Assembly: GCA_023229435.1 (NCBI GenBank)
Contig: JALNZF010000009.1
Location: 1-64,000 of the forward strand
Origin: Nitrospirota bacterium
GTDB taxonomy: Bacteria > Nitrospirota > UBA9217
Length of the DNA: 64,000 nt
Reading direction: 5' to 3'
The position numbers and the translations under genes were made by a program. Shown here one piece after another: positions 1-9,300 of this stretch; position 1 is the first letter of the stretch, and each line of letters starts with the position of its first letter. Below the pieces are notes generated by a model. That model was not told the DNA's origin and ran no database searches. It saw only the letters and a program-made list of their open reading frames with translations.

Positions 1-149
1 ACTCTCCCTTGAAGCTGTCTGAACACTACTTTTAGCTGATTTTCTGGGGGGAGGCAAGCTTTTTCGATGTAACTGATTGAGATGTACAAGAAATTAGAAA
101 ATTAAAAGCAGAGATTTTGACATTACGCAAAAACCAAGAAGGAGGGAAA

Positions 150-494
150 ATGAAAACTTGGTTCGCTCTGAGTATTGCCGCCATGGTTTTGTTCACCAGC
201 GCCTGCACATCGACGTTCCTGGTCTACAAGGACGGGAAGGGCTATTTTCTGGGGAGCGGTTCGAATGCTAAATTTAATATGTTATGCGCGTCGGGTGATC
301 TCGAAAAAGTACTTGCGGCCACCACACAGCTCAGCCCTGAAATGAAAGACTCCTTCTATAAATACAACTGTTCAATAGAACGTTCCGGCGACAAGGTTAA
401 ACAGCTATTTGTAACAATGACAAAGGAACAGAGAAAAGACATCAGGAGCGCCTTCAAAGCCAACGGCTATGATATCAACCGGATGGCGTGCTGA
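150..494 (+). CDS. Small predicted lipoprotein, unknown function
   Basis: A 114-residue protein. The ATG at 150 is chosen because GGAGGG lies just upstream at about 141-146; an in-frame ATG at 117 has no such site. The N-terminus is a lipoprotein signal with a lipobox ending LFTSAC, so the mature protein should be lipid-anchored at Cys20. The mature part is about 95 residues with three further cysteines (one at the C-terminal end) and no domain I recognise. It is monocistronic and followed by a strong terminator at 581. The coding call is good; the function is unknown. Confidence 0.75.
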   Translation: MKTWFALSIAAMVLFTSACTSTFLVYKDGKGYFLGSGSNAKFNMLCASGDLEKVLAATTQLSPEMKDSFYKYNCSIERSGDKVKQLFVTMTKEQRKDIRSAFKANGYDINRMAC

Positions 495-580
495 GGAGAA
501 GAGATCCAGCCTACATCCGGTCGGATGTAAACTCACCAGAGAATAAAGTTCTTTGATCAGGTTTTTCAGGAATGAATGCA

Positions 581-612
581 AGCCGTCGAGAGAAGTCGAC
601 GGCTTTTTCTTA
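581..612 (+). terminator. Intrinsic terminator after the lipoprotein gene
   Basis: A perfect 9-bp stem (AGCCGTCGA / TCGACGGCT) with a 6-nt loop is followed directly by a T-rich run. It ends the plus-strand transcript of the small lipoprotein gene. Confidence 0.85.
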
Positions 613-811
613 TGGTGTTGCCTGATACAAAACGAAAGATAATTTCATGGATTTATCGTAATCTTTGTATCTTGGCACAACCATGATACCCTACGCAGTT
701 CTGTGCCCTCCTCGTAAGCCATCGCACCATGGTGTGCAATTTTCATTGAGTCATCATCACCGATTCGACAATCGCCTTAATCGAGACATGATAACCATCG
801 AAACATGACCC
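613..811. other. Intergenic stretch, nothing recognised
   Basis: This lies between the terminator and the end of the convergent rhomboid-like gene. No open frame with a ribosome site and no clear promoter or repeat is seen. Confidence 0.5.
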
Positions 812-1603
812 CTAAGCGATCTTTCCGGAATTACGTTGATGCTCATGGCTCAAAATATGGTCCTTGCAGTAGCCAAGACCTCCGCATTCGGGGCAGTAAC
901 GAAATTCCATCCGGGGATGAGAGAGATCAGTAATGCCGCAGGTCGCGCAAATATGGAACGCTTCTTTTTTCCCCGAAAATTGTCTGGCCTGCTTTGCCAT
1001 GACCCGTTTTCCGGTCTTCATTCTCCACAGAATATCATTTCCAAAGAACAGAAGGAAGTTGCTGACCGACGCAAGCACGAGCAGCCGTGTCGACCATGAG
1101 CCGAACAGTACTTCATATGCATATCCGATCCACGTGAGCAATGCCAGCCATTTGATCTTTACCGGGAGGATAAAGAAGAGATACAGCTGGAAATCCGGAT
1201 ACAGGAAGGCGAATGCCAGAAACACTGAACCGCCGATGAAAACGTTCGTTGCCGGATACAGGGGCATGATGAACGACACTGCCACGGTAATGACAAAGCC
1301 GACAAGAAGAAAAAGGGTATAACGGAATGCCCCCCAGTGGCCTTCGAGTGCGCTCCCCATGAGATAGAACATGTACCACGCAAAAAATGCGAAGATCGGG
1401 CTGGTCGCAGGAGGGATGAACAGGAATGTGATGAGCCGCCACCACTCGCCCATGAGCACCCGCTCGGGGACGAGAACTACACGCTCGAGGCTGCCTGACA
1501 GGGCGAAGACGAAGAAGAGCACCTGACCGAGAATGAGGTAGATGGTCACATTGTGAACGGCAAAGCGCTGCAATTTTCTTTCGAGATTTTCAAGCAGATT
1601 CAT
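812..1603 (-). CDS. Rhomboid-like membrane protein with C-terminal zinc ribbon, probably not a protease
   Basis: 263 residues with about six hydrophobic segments. The second membrane region carries a rhomboid-like GEWWRLITFLF motif. A GGSVFLAFAF segment stands where rhomboids have the serine GxSG motif, so Ser is kept but the following Gly is lost. The last membrane segment has VSNFLLFFGN with no catalytic His. The C-terminal ~50 residues hold CATC, CPEC, a further Cys and several His, a likely zinc ribbon. Start supported by GGAGGGAG about 6 nt upstream. It follows the DUF6882-like gene by 36 nt, probably in one transcript. I infer a rhomboid-fold pseudoprotease; the substrate is unknown. 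Confidence 0.7.
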   Translation of the reverse strand: MNLLENLERKLQRFAVHNVTIYLILGQVLFFVFALSGSLERVVLVPERVLMGEWWRLITFLFIPPATSPIFAFFAWYMFYLMGSALEGHWGAFRYTLFLLVGFVITVAVSFIMPLYPATNVFIGGSVFLAFAFLYPDFQLYLFFILPVKIKWLALLTWIGYAYEVLFGSWSTRLLVLASVSNFLLFFGNDILWRMKTGKRVMAKQARQFSGKKEAFHICATCGITDLSHPRMEFRYCPECGGLGYCKDHILSHEHQRNSGKIA

Positions 1604-1639
1604 GTATCACTCCCTCCGGAATGGTCACCCATCCCGATA

Positions 1640-2311
1640 TCAGACAGAAATCGCTGCGCCGTTGAGCTGAGTGAGATGGCCTGCATCATCAAACTCAGCG
1701 CTCAACCGCTCTCCGGAATCAAGTTCACACGTGATCGTGGTGGCAGTCTCTTCAAGCGGCAGTTTTTTTATCCGGAGATAGAAAAGGAGTGACTTCCGGT
1801 GACTGAGCTCATGCCGGGAGAGCAGTTCCAGGAATGTTCGCGATAAACGCGACAGGTCAAAAGATGGTTGTGCGTCTATCCTTTTATCGAAGAGAAGAAG
1901 ATATGCTGATCCGCCTTCGTATACATCCTGGAAGAAGCAGCTCGCATTGCAAAGCTCGCAGGAGATCATCGAAAGAACATGACCATCCGCCTTGTGAAGG
2001 TCAATGGAGGGGAGCGTAAATTCCTGCATGCCCTTTCGCGAGCCCCAGTCCCTGAGTTCACGGGATGCCTTGAGCAGGTCCACGGGTATCTCCTCCGTTT
2101 GCTCATCCGCCCAAGCCCAGAGCCAGATCAGCGTGTTGTCCGATTCGGTTCCGAGGACCTGAAAGGACATCTCGAGGTTGTCGTTGAAGTGAATCTTCCC
2201 TGCGTCGAGATCGAGACCGTACGTGTGCTCGCCGACAAGAAGGGACAGCTTGTCCTGTTTTTCAAGCGCTATGAGAGCAAATTGTTCCAGGTATTCTGTA
2301 AGCTTGGTCAT
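1640..2311 (-). CDS. DUF6882-like cytoplasmic protein
   Basis: 223 residues, no signal or membrane segment. The TLIWLWAWAD motif in the first third, followed by a region on whether residues move in or out of a short acidic core, resembles the DUF6882 family as I remember it. Its biochemical role is unknown. It is the first gene of a probable two-gene transcript with the rhomboid-like gene downstream. The family assignment is tentative; the coding call is firm. Confidence 0.65.
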   Translation of the reverse strand: MTKLTEYLEQFALIALEKQDKLSLLVGEHTYGLDLDAGKIHFNDNLEMSFQVLGTESDNTLIWLWAWADEQTEEIPVDLLKASRELRDWGSRKGMQEFTLPSIDLHKADGHVLSMISCELCNASCFFQDVYEGGSAYLLLFDKRIDAQPSFDLSRLSRTFLELLSRHELSHRKSLLFYLRIKKLPLEETATTITCELDSGERLSAEFDDAGHLTQLNGAAISV

Positions 2312-2455
2312 GATCCACCGGATGGCGAGAATAGAATGCGGTCACTATACTGGTATTCATTCCTTTTTGCAAGACTGACGATGAAGGGTCCTTTTAGGCG
2401 GGGGAATGTCATGGAAATCGCGGGCATTGTGTAACGGGCATGATGGTTGCAAGGA

Positions 2456-3394
2456 TCACGTCAGCGATGCCGTTTCCAGGCGGTTCCTTCCGTTCTTTTT
2501 CGCTTCATACATGGCAAGGTCCGCTGCGTTGATCAGCTTCTCCTGAGTGTCTATGGCAGGGTTGGGCAAGCCCGCGATACCGATGCTGACGGTGACCTTT
2601 ATCCCTTCACAATCGGTGAACGCATGCTGGGATACTGCGTTCAGGATTCGGGCGGCGGCAAGTTTGGCGTTTTCCGTGGACGTGTTGGGACCCAGAACCA
2701 CGAACTCTTCTCCGCCCCACCGTGCAAGGGTGTCTACGTCGCGGATACACCTCTGAATGATCTGGGCAATCTCCCGGAGCAAGGCATCGCCTGCCTGATG
2801 GCCGAGAGCATCATTCACCTTTTTAAAATGGTCGATGTCGATCATGAGGCAGCTCAGTTCACTTTTGTACCGGGAAGCCCTCTTGAATTCATTCGAGAGA
2901 ACAAATTCAAAACGCCTCCGGTTAAATAGCCCTGTCAGCGAGTCGCTGACCGCGAGCGTCTCCACACGCGTGAGCATGTCCTCAAGCTGCTGGTTCTTCT
3001 GCTTCAGCTCGTCCTGCTGTGACTTTGTCCTCAGCTGGGCGTAAATGCGGGCATTCAGTTCGTTCTCATCAAAGGGCTTGGGAAGATAGTCGTCGGCGCC
3101 GGCCTCAAGTCCCACGATCCTGTCGGGGATGGAGTCTTTTTCGGTCAGCATGATGATCGGGATGCCTCGGGTAACCTGGTCAAGCTTCAGCCATCTGCAA
3201 ATATCGCTTCCTTCTATATCAGGAAGGACGCGGTCGAGAAGAATGATATCAGGGTGGTCGGTCTTCGCGGCTTTGAACGCTGACATGCCGTCTTCCGCCA
3301 GCATCACCTCGTACCCGTTCTTCTCCAGAAATTCTCTGATGACAGATGCCTGGATCTTATTATCTTCAACCAGAAGTATATTTGCCTTTGCCAT
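2456..3394 (-). CDS. Response regulator with GGDEF domain (diguanylate cyclase)
   Basis: 312 residues: receiver domain (about 1-120, phosphoacceptor Asp54 in IILLD, conserved Lys in LPKPF), a short coiled linker, then a GGDEF domain. The active-site motif is GGEEF at 227-231, and an RDVD inhibitory I-site lies exactly five residues upstream, so product inhibition by c-di-GMP is expected. The predicted reaction is 2 GTP to c-di-GMP, switched by phosphorylation from an unlinked histidine kinase. The start is placed at MAKANILLVED because the receiver fold begins there; ten further residues could be read upstream. It is a stand-alone gene. Confidence 0.9.
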   Translation of the reverse strand: MAKANILLVEDNKIQASVIREFLEKNGYEVMLAEDGMSAFKAAKTDHPDIILLDRVLPDIEGSDICRWLKLDQVTRGIPIIMLTEKDSIPDRIVGLEAGADDYLPKPFDENELNARIYAQLRTKSQQDELKQKNQQLEDMLTRVETLAVSDSLTGLFNRRRFEFVLSNEFKRASRYKSELSCLMIDIDHFKKVNDALGHQAGDALLREIAQIIQRCIRDVDTLARWGGEEFVVLGPNTSTENAKLAAARILNAVSQHAFTDCEGIKVTVSIGIAGLPNPAIDTQEKLINAADLAMYEAKKNGRNRLETASLT

Positions 3395-3912
3395 GAAAAC
3401 CCCGCGTGTGAAGATAAATATCATGCAAATTATGTCACAACGCCTTCATAATTACAAGAATATATTCTCTGGACCTTTTTGGACAATTTGCCTATCGTAT
3501 CATGGCATACGATTGCATGGTACGTGATGGGAAGGGTTGTTCCGGGGCCCGATCCGGACCGAATCCGATCTTCTCCTTGATAAGCATGGCGTTCAATAGA
3601 ATGTGCCGACATTGCTCTTGCCGATAACGTTCAACATGGATAGCCCGGCGAACGTCGCGTGCACCGCGGCCATTTCCTGCATGCTCGGCAGCATTGTGAT
3701 TTTTTTGTCCTTAACGAGCCCTGAGTACCTTGCGACGCCAAGATACGGTGCGACCTCCATCCGAATGACCGGCTGCTCGAAGCACGATGCAGTGGAGTCC
3801 CTGATATACGTGGTTCCACCCAAACGCTCATATCACTCGTGTCTAACATGTCCTGAATAAAAATCAAATAATATAATTGCATTTGCATACAACATGGGGT
3901 ACTATCCGTCAC
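3395..3912. other. Long intergenic stretch with one doubtful minus-strand frame
   Basis: Between the divergent GGDEF and mltD genes. A TTG-initiated minus-strand frame at 3593-3823 would encode 76 residues, starting GGTTYIRDS and containing YLGVARYSGLVKDKK. It looks protein-like but begins right after a stop, has no ribosome site, and I do not recognise it; it may be a gene remnant. A TATAAT box at 3872-3877 could be the -10 element of mltD. Confidence 0.4.
3593..3823 (-). pseudogene. Possible gene remnant, unrecognised
   Basis: An open frame of 76 codons with a TTG first codon and no Shine-Dalgarno. Its middle part reads like a folded domain, and a stop codon sits 4 codons before the TTG, so any N-terminal part has been lost. 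No family was recognised. It may equally be chance. Confidence 0.2.
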
Positions 3913-5361
3913 ATGAATATGAGAACCTGTGGTCTGTCATACCCTGCGATTTTATTATCTTTTCTGTTGATCGGTTGTGCCGCACACACAACATCGGAGA
4001 AGGCTGCGCAACGCGTCGAGGGCATGCAATCCCCAGGAAATGGAAACGGGGAAGATGTCGCGCTGCTCGCGCATGCCGACCCCGTATCTGATCAAAACGA
4101 TGATGAGGCGGATGACGGGGAAGATGCATCCCCGGAAGAGACAAAGAACGGGAATGCTGTGCCTCCGATAGAGGAGAGCCTCCTCGATACAGCGCTTGTA
4201 CTTACCGAAACCTCGCAAGAGCTCTGGGCGGCGGGAGAGGCCGAGAAAGCTGTTGAAGCCCTGGACCATGCATACGAACTCATCCTGAAAGCGCCAACCG
4301 ATGCTGAAGGAAAGAACACCCAGCAGAAGGATGATCTGCGCTTCGTGATCTCCAAGAGGCTCATGGAGATCTATACATCACGCCTCACCTCGGTAAACGG
4401 CCTTCACAAGGAAATACCCCTTGTCCTGAATGAGCATGTGGAGCGTGAGATAAAACTTTTTCAGACCGTGGAAAGGGATTTTTTTCTTGAATCGTACAAA
4501 CGCTCGGGCAGATACCGGGACGAGATGGTAAAAGCATTTCATGAAGCAGGCCTTCCCGAGGAGATCACGTGGCTTCCGTTGATCGAGAGCGGGTTCAAGG
4601 TAAGGGCCCTCTCCCGGGCTCGCGCCCTCGGTCTCTGGCAGTTCATCCCCTCAACAGGCTATAAGTTCGGTCTCAAACGCACCTCATGGGTGGACGAACG
4701 GCTCGATCCCTCAAAATCCACGGCCGCGGCCATCGCGTACCTTAAGGAACTCCATCAGGTTTTCGGCGACTGGGCCACGGTCCTCGCTGCTTACAATTGC
4801 GGGGAAGGGAACGTGTTCCGGGTCATCAGACAGCAGAGAATCAACTACCTTGATAATTTCTGGGACCTCTATCAGCGGCTTCCGCGCGAGACAGCCCGAT
4901 ACTATCCGCGCTTCCTCGCCGTCCTCACGATTCTCAAAGATCCGGCCAAGTTCGGCTTCACCCTCGATGAACTGGACAAACGAATTCCCTACGAAGTCGT
5001 AGCCATCGAGAAGCCTTTGCAGCTCTCAAAAATATCGGACAAGATCGGTTGCTCACCTGATGACCTGGCGGACCTGAACGCCGAGTTGCGTTATGCTGCC
5101 ACACCGAATACGGTATATGATCTCAAGGTGCCTTTTGGCATGAAAGACGCACTGCTTGCCAATATCGACACCCTGCCCAAATGGTCACCGCCCCAATCCA
5201 CGTTTGTCGTTCATCGGGTGAGAAGGGGAGAAACCCTTTCGACGATCGCGATACGGTATCGCACCAGCATCCAGAAGATCATGGAGGCGAACAACCTCAG
5301 GCGTGGGAAACTCCTCCGTATCGGTCAAAAACTGAAAATTCCCACGAGAACTGTTTCCTAG
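3913..5361 (+). CDS. mltD: MltD-like membrane-bound lytic transglycosylase
   Basis: About 482 residues. It cleaves the MurNAc-GlcNAc bond of peptidoglycan, forming 1,6-anhydro ends. Order: lipoprotein signal with lipobox LLIGC, an acidic low-complexity region, a helical region, the SLT catalytic domain with the active glutamate in LIESGF followed by ALGLWQFIPST and AAYNCGEGN, a degenerate LysM-like segment, and a clear C-terminal LysM (RRGETLSTIAIRYRTS). Start at ATG 3913 (or 3919): a longer reading from 3877 would begin inside the probable -10 box, and the lipoprotein signal starts here. Acts in the periplasm, anchored to a membrane. Confidence 0.9.
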   Translation: MNMRTCGLSYPAILLSFLLIGCAAHTTSEKAAQRVEGMQSPGNGNGEDVALLAHADPVSDQNDDEADDGEDASPEETKNGNAVPPIEESLLDTALVLTETSQELWAAGEAEKAVEALDHAYELILKAPTDAEGKNTQQKDDLRFVISKRLMEIYTSRLTSVNGLHKEIPLVLNEHVEREIKLFQTVERDFFLESYKRSGRYRDEMVKAFHEAGLPEEITWLPLIESGFKVRALSRARALGLWQFIPSTGYKFGLKRTSWVDERLDPSKSTAAAIAYLKELHQVFGDWATVLAAYNCGEGNVFRVIRQQRINYLDNFWDLYQRLPRETARYYPRFLAVLTILKDPAKFGFTLDELDKRIPYEVVAIEKPLQLSKISDKIGCSPDDLADLNAELRYAATPNTVYDLKVPFGMKDALLANIDTLPKWSPPQSTFVVHRVRRGETLSTIAIRYRTSIQKIMEANNLRRGKLLRIGQKLKIPTRTVS

Positions 5362-5505
5362 AACTAGTTTATCATGATCGCAGTGATGAAAAGCTCGGTC
5401 CCCGACAGCGTACGAAAAATCCAGTAACTATTCATTCCGTCTGATCACCAAAAGACCGTTACCCCGGATACAACTCTTTTTGTCCACAGATTTCGCAGAT
5501 TGACG

Positions 5506-5521
5506 TCACGCCAAGGCGTGA
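5506..5521. repeat. Short perfect hairpin downstream of mltD
   Basis: TCACGCC aa GGCGTGA forms a 7-bp stem with a 2-nt spacer, nested inside a looser GATTTC/GAAATC pair (about 5491-5529). There is no T-run on either side, so it is a weak terminator candidate at best. Confidence 0.4.
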
Positions 5522-5584
5522 TGAAATCCGCGTAATGTGCGGATACTGTTTTGACCAGAGTAGTTGCATAGTCCATTCGCGCGC

Positions 5585-6022
5585 CTAACTTGATCCCTTT
5601 TCCAGGGCAACGATCCGCAGCTTTATCTCTTCCGGGACCGCAACCTTCTTACCCTCGCGATAATCGTACATCACAACTGAACCGTCGCCTTCAGCGGCGA
5701 TCCTCTGATGACGGTGGCTCACGATCACATATTTCATCCAGATCCGGTCTTCTTCGATGCTGGTGATCTTCGCGCCTACCGAGACCATATCAGGATAGGT
5801 GAGGGGAAGCTTGTACTTGCAGCTCGTTGAACCGAGGATGGGGCCGATGCCGGTCTCGTCTTTCATCCTGTGCAGTCCAAGTTTCTCGGAATAGCGAATG
5901 CGCGCACTCTCAAAGTAACGGAAATAGACCACGTTGTTCACATGTTGAAACGAATCCATATCGCCCCAGGCAACAGGAATTTCAATTACAACGGGATAGC
6001 CGTCTAATAAATTGTTATCCAT
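5585..6022 (-). CDS. Acyl-CoA thioesterase, 4HBT hotdog family
   Basis: 145 residues, the usual size of a single hotdog domain of the YbgC/FadM type. The signature WGDMDSFQHVNNVVYFRYFE (18-37) carries the catalytic Asp and the HVNN turn. It hydrolyses acyl-CoA thioesters; chain length cannot be read from sequence. No membrane segments. Monocistronic and followed by no obvious partner. Confidence 0.88.
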   Translation of the reverse strand: MDNNLLDGYPVVIEIPVAWGDMDSFQHVNNVVYFRYFESARIRYSEKLGLHRMKDETGIGPILGSTSCKYKLPLTYPDMVSVGAKITSIEEDRIWMKYVIVSHRHQRIAAEGDGSVVMYDYREGKKVAVPEEIKLRIVALEKGSS

Positions 6023-6039
6023 AGTTTATTGTAGGATCG

Positions 6040-6246
6040 TTATCTATTGTTTTTCCCCGCCTTCATTCTGTTGTTTAACCTGGCACCCTGTTTGTCATAT
6101 TCATTTTTTATCATATATCTCTTCTTCACGATTATTTCCGACTCTAACCAATCCGACATATCATGTCCATGAACTTTTCCCCTTTTTTCAAAGAGGTTAT
6201 AGGCGACCTTGGCGACTTCATCATAGAACTTATCAAGCTCGTTCAT
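6040..6246 (-). CDS. DUF2934 family protein
   Basis: 68 residues. The segment AYNLFEKRGKVHGHDMSDWL followed by a Glu-rich helix is the DUF2934 signature. A strong AGGAGG lies 6 nt before the ATG. Function unknown; often found as a small stand-alone gene in soil and sediment bacteria. Confidence 0.8.
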   Translation of the reverse strand: MNELDKFYDEVAKVAYNLFEKRGKVHGHDMSDWLESEIIVKKRYMIKNEYDKQGARLNNRMKAGKNNR

Positions 6247-6371
6247 CTGGTGCCTCCTGTCAAAGGGTTCTTCTTAAAGAAATTTCGGTTGTTGGGCTTA
6301 GAACAATAATAGCCGAGTGGAAGAAAACCTTCAAGGCAAAAAGTAATTTCGTGCGGCAAATAGCAAGAGGG

Positions 6372-9300
6372 TCAGACAAACGACACGGCGCCAGCGCCGA
6401 GGACGAACTCGATCTCGGTGATGAGCTGATCATTGGGGTTTACCCGGATCTCGCGGCCCACGGAAATGAGGGATTCCTTTCGGGCAGGGTTATGAAGGCG
6501 GAAATAGACGGGGATGGTGCCCTGGTAGCGGAGAAGGATGTCCTTGATCTTGAGAAGGTCGTCCTGCGTCAGACCCGTGGAGTTCAGCTTGATGTCCATC
6601 CTGGTCGTGCCTTTTTTCTTCACCTCCGCAAGAAGATGTATGCGCACGGCCTTGATCTTGTTGCCCTGTTCGCTCTTGTCAAGCTGACCCGCCACGAGGA
6701 GCGGCGTGTCGGTCAGCAGCATATGCTGCGCGGTCCTGTAGAGGTCGGGGAATACGATGACCTCAATGGTCCCGAAGAGATCTTCAAAGCTCAGGATCGC
6801 CATTTTCTCGTTCTTCTTTGTCATCTTCGGTTTGAGACCCGCGATGACCCCGCAGACGGTCACTTCCTTCCCGTCCGGGACGCTCTCGAGCGTCTCCGTG
6901 TTTGCCGTGGCGTAACGCTTGATGTCCGCCTCGAAAGCCGCAAGGGGATGGCCGCTGACATAGAACCCCAGGCTTTCTTTCTCGTGGGCAAGAAGCTGGT
7001 TCTCCTTCCACTCAGGCACCTCAGGCAGGGCGATCTCCTTATTCCCTTCCAGGGAATCGAAGATGCTGAACTGTCCGATAGCCTCCTGCTCCTGGTGTTT
7101 ACCGCCCTGGTCGATGAGCATATCAAGACCATCCATCATCTGCGACCGCCGCGAGCCGGTGCAGTCAAAGGCACCGCACTTGATGAGCGCCTCGATCACA
7201 CGGCGGTTCACCCTGCGCTGGTCGACCTTTTGACAGAAGTCAGCGAGGGATGTGAATGGGCCTTTTGCCTGTCGCCCTTCGACAATGGCCTCAATGGCGG
7301 AGAGGCCCACATTCTTGACCGCAGCCAGACCGAATCGAATGGACCCGATCGTGCTCCCGGGTTCCACCTCATCGCGCTCATGCGAATCCGTCACCGTAAA
7401 GTCCCACATGCTCTGGTTCACGTCCGGGTGCAGGATGGTGATGCCCATCTGTCGCACTTCGTGGATATATTTCACCACCTTGTCCGTGTCCTGGACTTCG
7501 CTCGTCAGCAGCGCTGCCATGTACTCAACGGGAAAGTGGGCCTTCAAGTACGCGGTCTGGTAGGAGACCAGTGCGTAGGCCGCGCTGTGGGACTTGTTGA
7601 ATCCGTACTCCGCGAACTTGGCCATGAGGTCGAAGATCGCTTCAGCCTTTTTTGCATTGATCTTCTGTTTTTCCGCGCCTTTGAGGAATGGAACCTTTTC
7701 CCTGGCCATGACCTCGGGGTCTTTTTTCCCCATGGAGCGACGCAGCAGGTCCGCTCCGCCGAGGGAATAACCCGCCAGGGTGCGGGCGATCTGCATCACC
7801 TGTTCCTGATAGACGATGACACCGTAGGTCTCTTTGAGGATCGGTTCGAGCGCCGGCAGCTCGTAGGTTATCTTCGTGGCGCCTTTTTTCCGTTTAATAA
7901 AGTCGTCCACCATGCCGCTCCCGAGCGGTCCCGGCCGGTAGAGGGCAACCAGGGCGATAATATCCTCAAAGCACTGGGGCTTCATCTTGATGACAATATC
8001 GCGCATGCCCGAGGATTCGAGCTGGAAGATGCCCGCTGTCTCTCCCCTCGACAGGAGCTCATAGGTCTTTGCGTCATCCAGGGGGATGCGGGAGATGTCG
8101 AACCGTTCCGCATGCTCCAGAGGGGCACTGGAGAGCCTCAGGTTGATGGTCTTGACGGCCTTGTCGATGACCGTAAGCGTGCGCAGGCCGAGGAAGTCGA
8201 ATTTGACGAGACCGATCTTTTCCACCCCTTTCATATCGAACTGAGTGATGATCTCGTCCTTTGGCGTCTTAAAGAGGGGAAGATACTCCGTAAGCGGTTC
8301 CTGCGAGATCACGACTCCCGCGGCGTGTTTCGAGGCATGTCTTACCTGGCCTTCGAGGTGAAGCGCGATTTCGATCAGTTCGTCAATGCGCGGGTCCTTC
8401 CTGAGCTCTCTGAGCTTAGGCTCCTGCGCCATGGCCTTTTCCAGTGTTATCCCGAGTGTGTTCGGCACGAGTTTGGCTACCTTGTCCACTTCGGCATAGG
8501 GGATGTCAAGCACTCTCCCGACATCACGGATCACGCCCTTGGCAAGCATGGTGCCGTATGTGATGATCTGGGTAACATGGTCCTGCCCGTACTTTTCGGT
8601 CACATACTTCAACACCTCGTCGCGCCGGTCCATGCAGAAGTCAACGTCGATGTCCGGCATGCTGATGCGCTCGGGGTTCAGGAACCGCTCGAACAGCAGG
8701 TTGTAGGGGATGGGATCGAGGTCCGTTATTCTGAGGCTGTAAGCCACGAGACTGCCGGCGGCGGAACCGCGGCCCGGACCCACCGGTATGCCCTGTTCCC
8801 TGGCATACCGGATAAAGTCCCAGACGATCAGAAAATAACCGGCAAAACCCATTTTGCCCAGCATCTCGATCTCAAATTCAAGTCTCTTTTGATACGCCGC
8901 GCGGTCTATGCTGCCGGGGCCGCGGACTGCCTCAATCTCCACAAAACGCGCCTCAAGCCCCGCGCGGCTGAGTTCGGCCATGTAGGATTCGCGCGTCGTG
9001 CCTTCTGGTACGGGAAAGTGGGGGAGGTGATACTTGCCAAACTCGATTTCCAGGTTGCAGCGTTCGGCAATGACCACCGTGTTCGAGATCGCTTCGGGCA
9101 CATCGGCAAATGACTGCTTCATCTCCTCAGGCGTCTTCACGTAGAACGTCTCGGAGGCGAATTTCATCCGGTTCGTGTCTTTCACGGTCTTTCCGGTTTG
9201 GATGCAAAGGAGGGCGTCGTGGGACTTGTGGTCCTCCCTGTTCAGGTAATGGCAATCATTCGTTGCCACGAGCGGGATGCCGGTGTCCTTTGACAACCGG

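Noticed and set aside
6012..9113. Very long plus-strand open frame opposite dnaE (1033 codons)
   Set aside because: It is the antisense of dnaE in a GC-rich codon register; no ribosome site, and the dnaE motifs on the other strand are intact.
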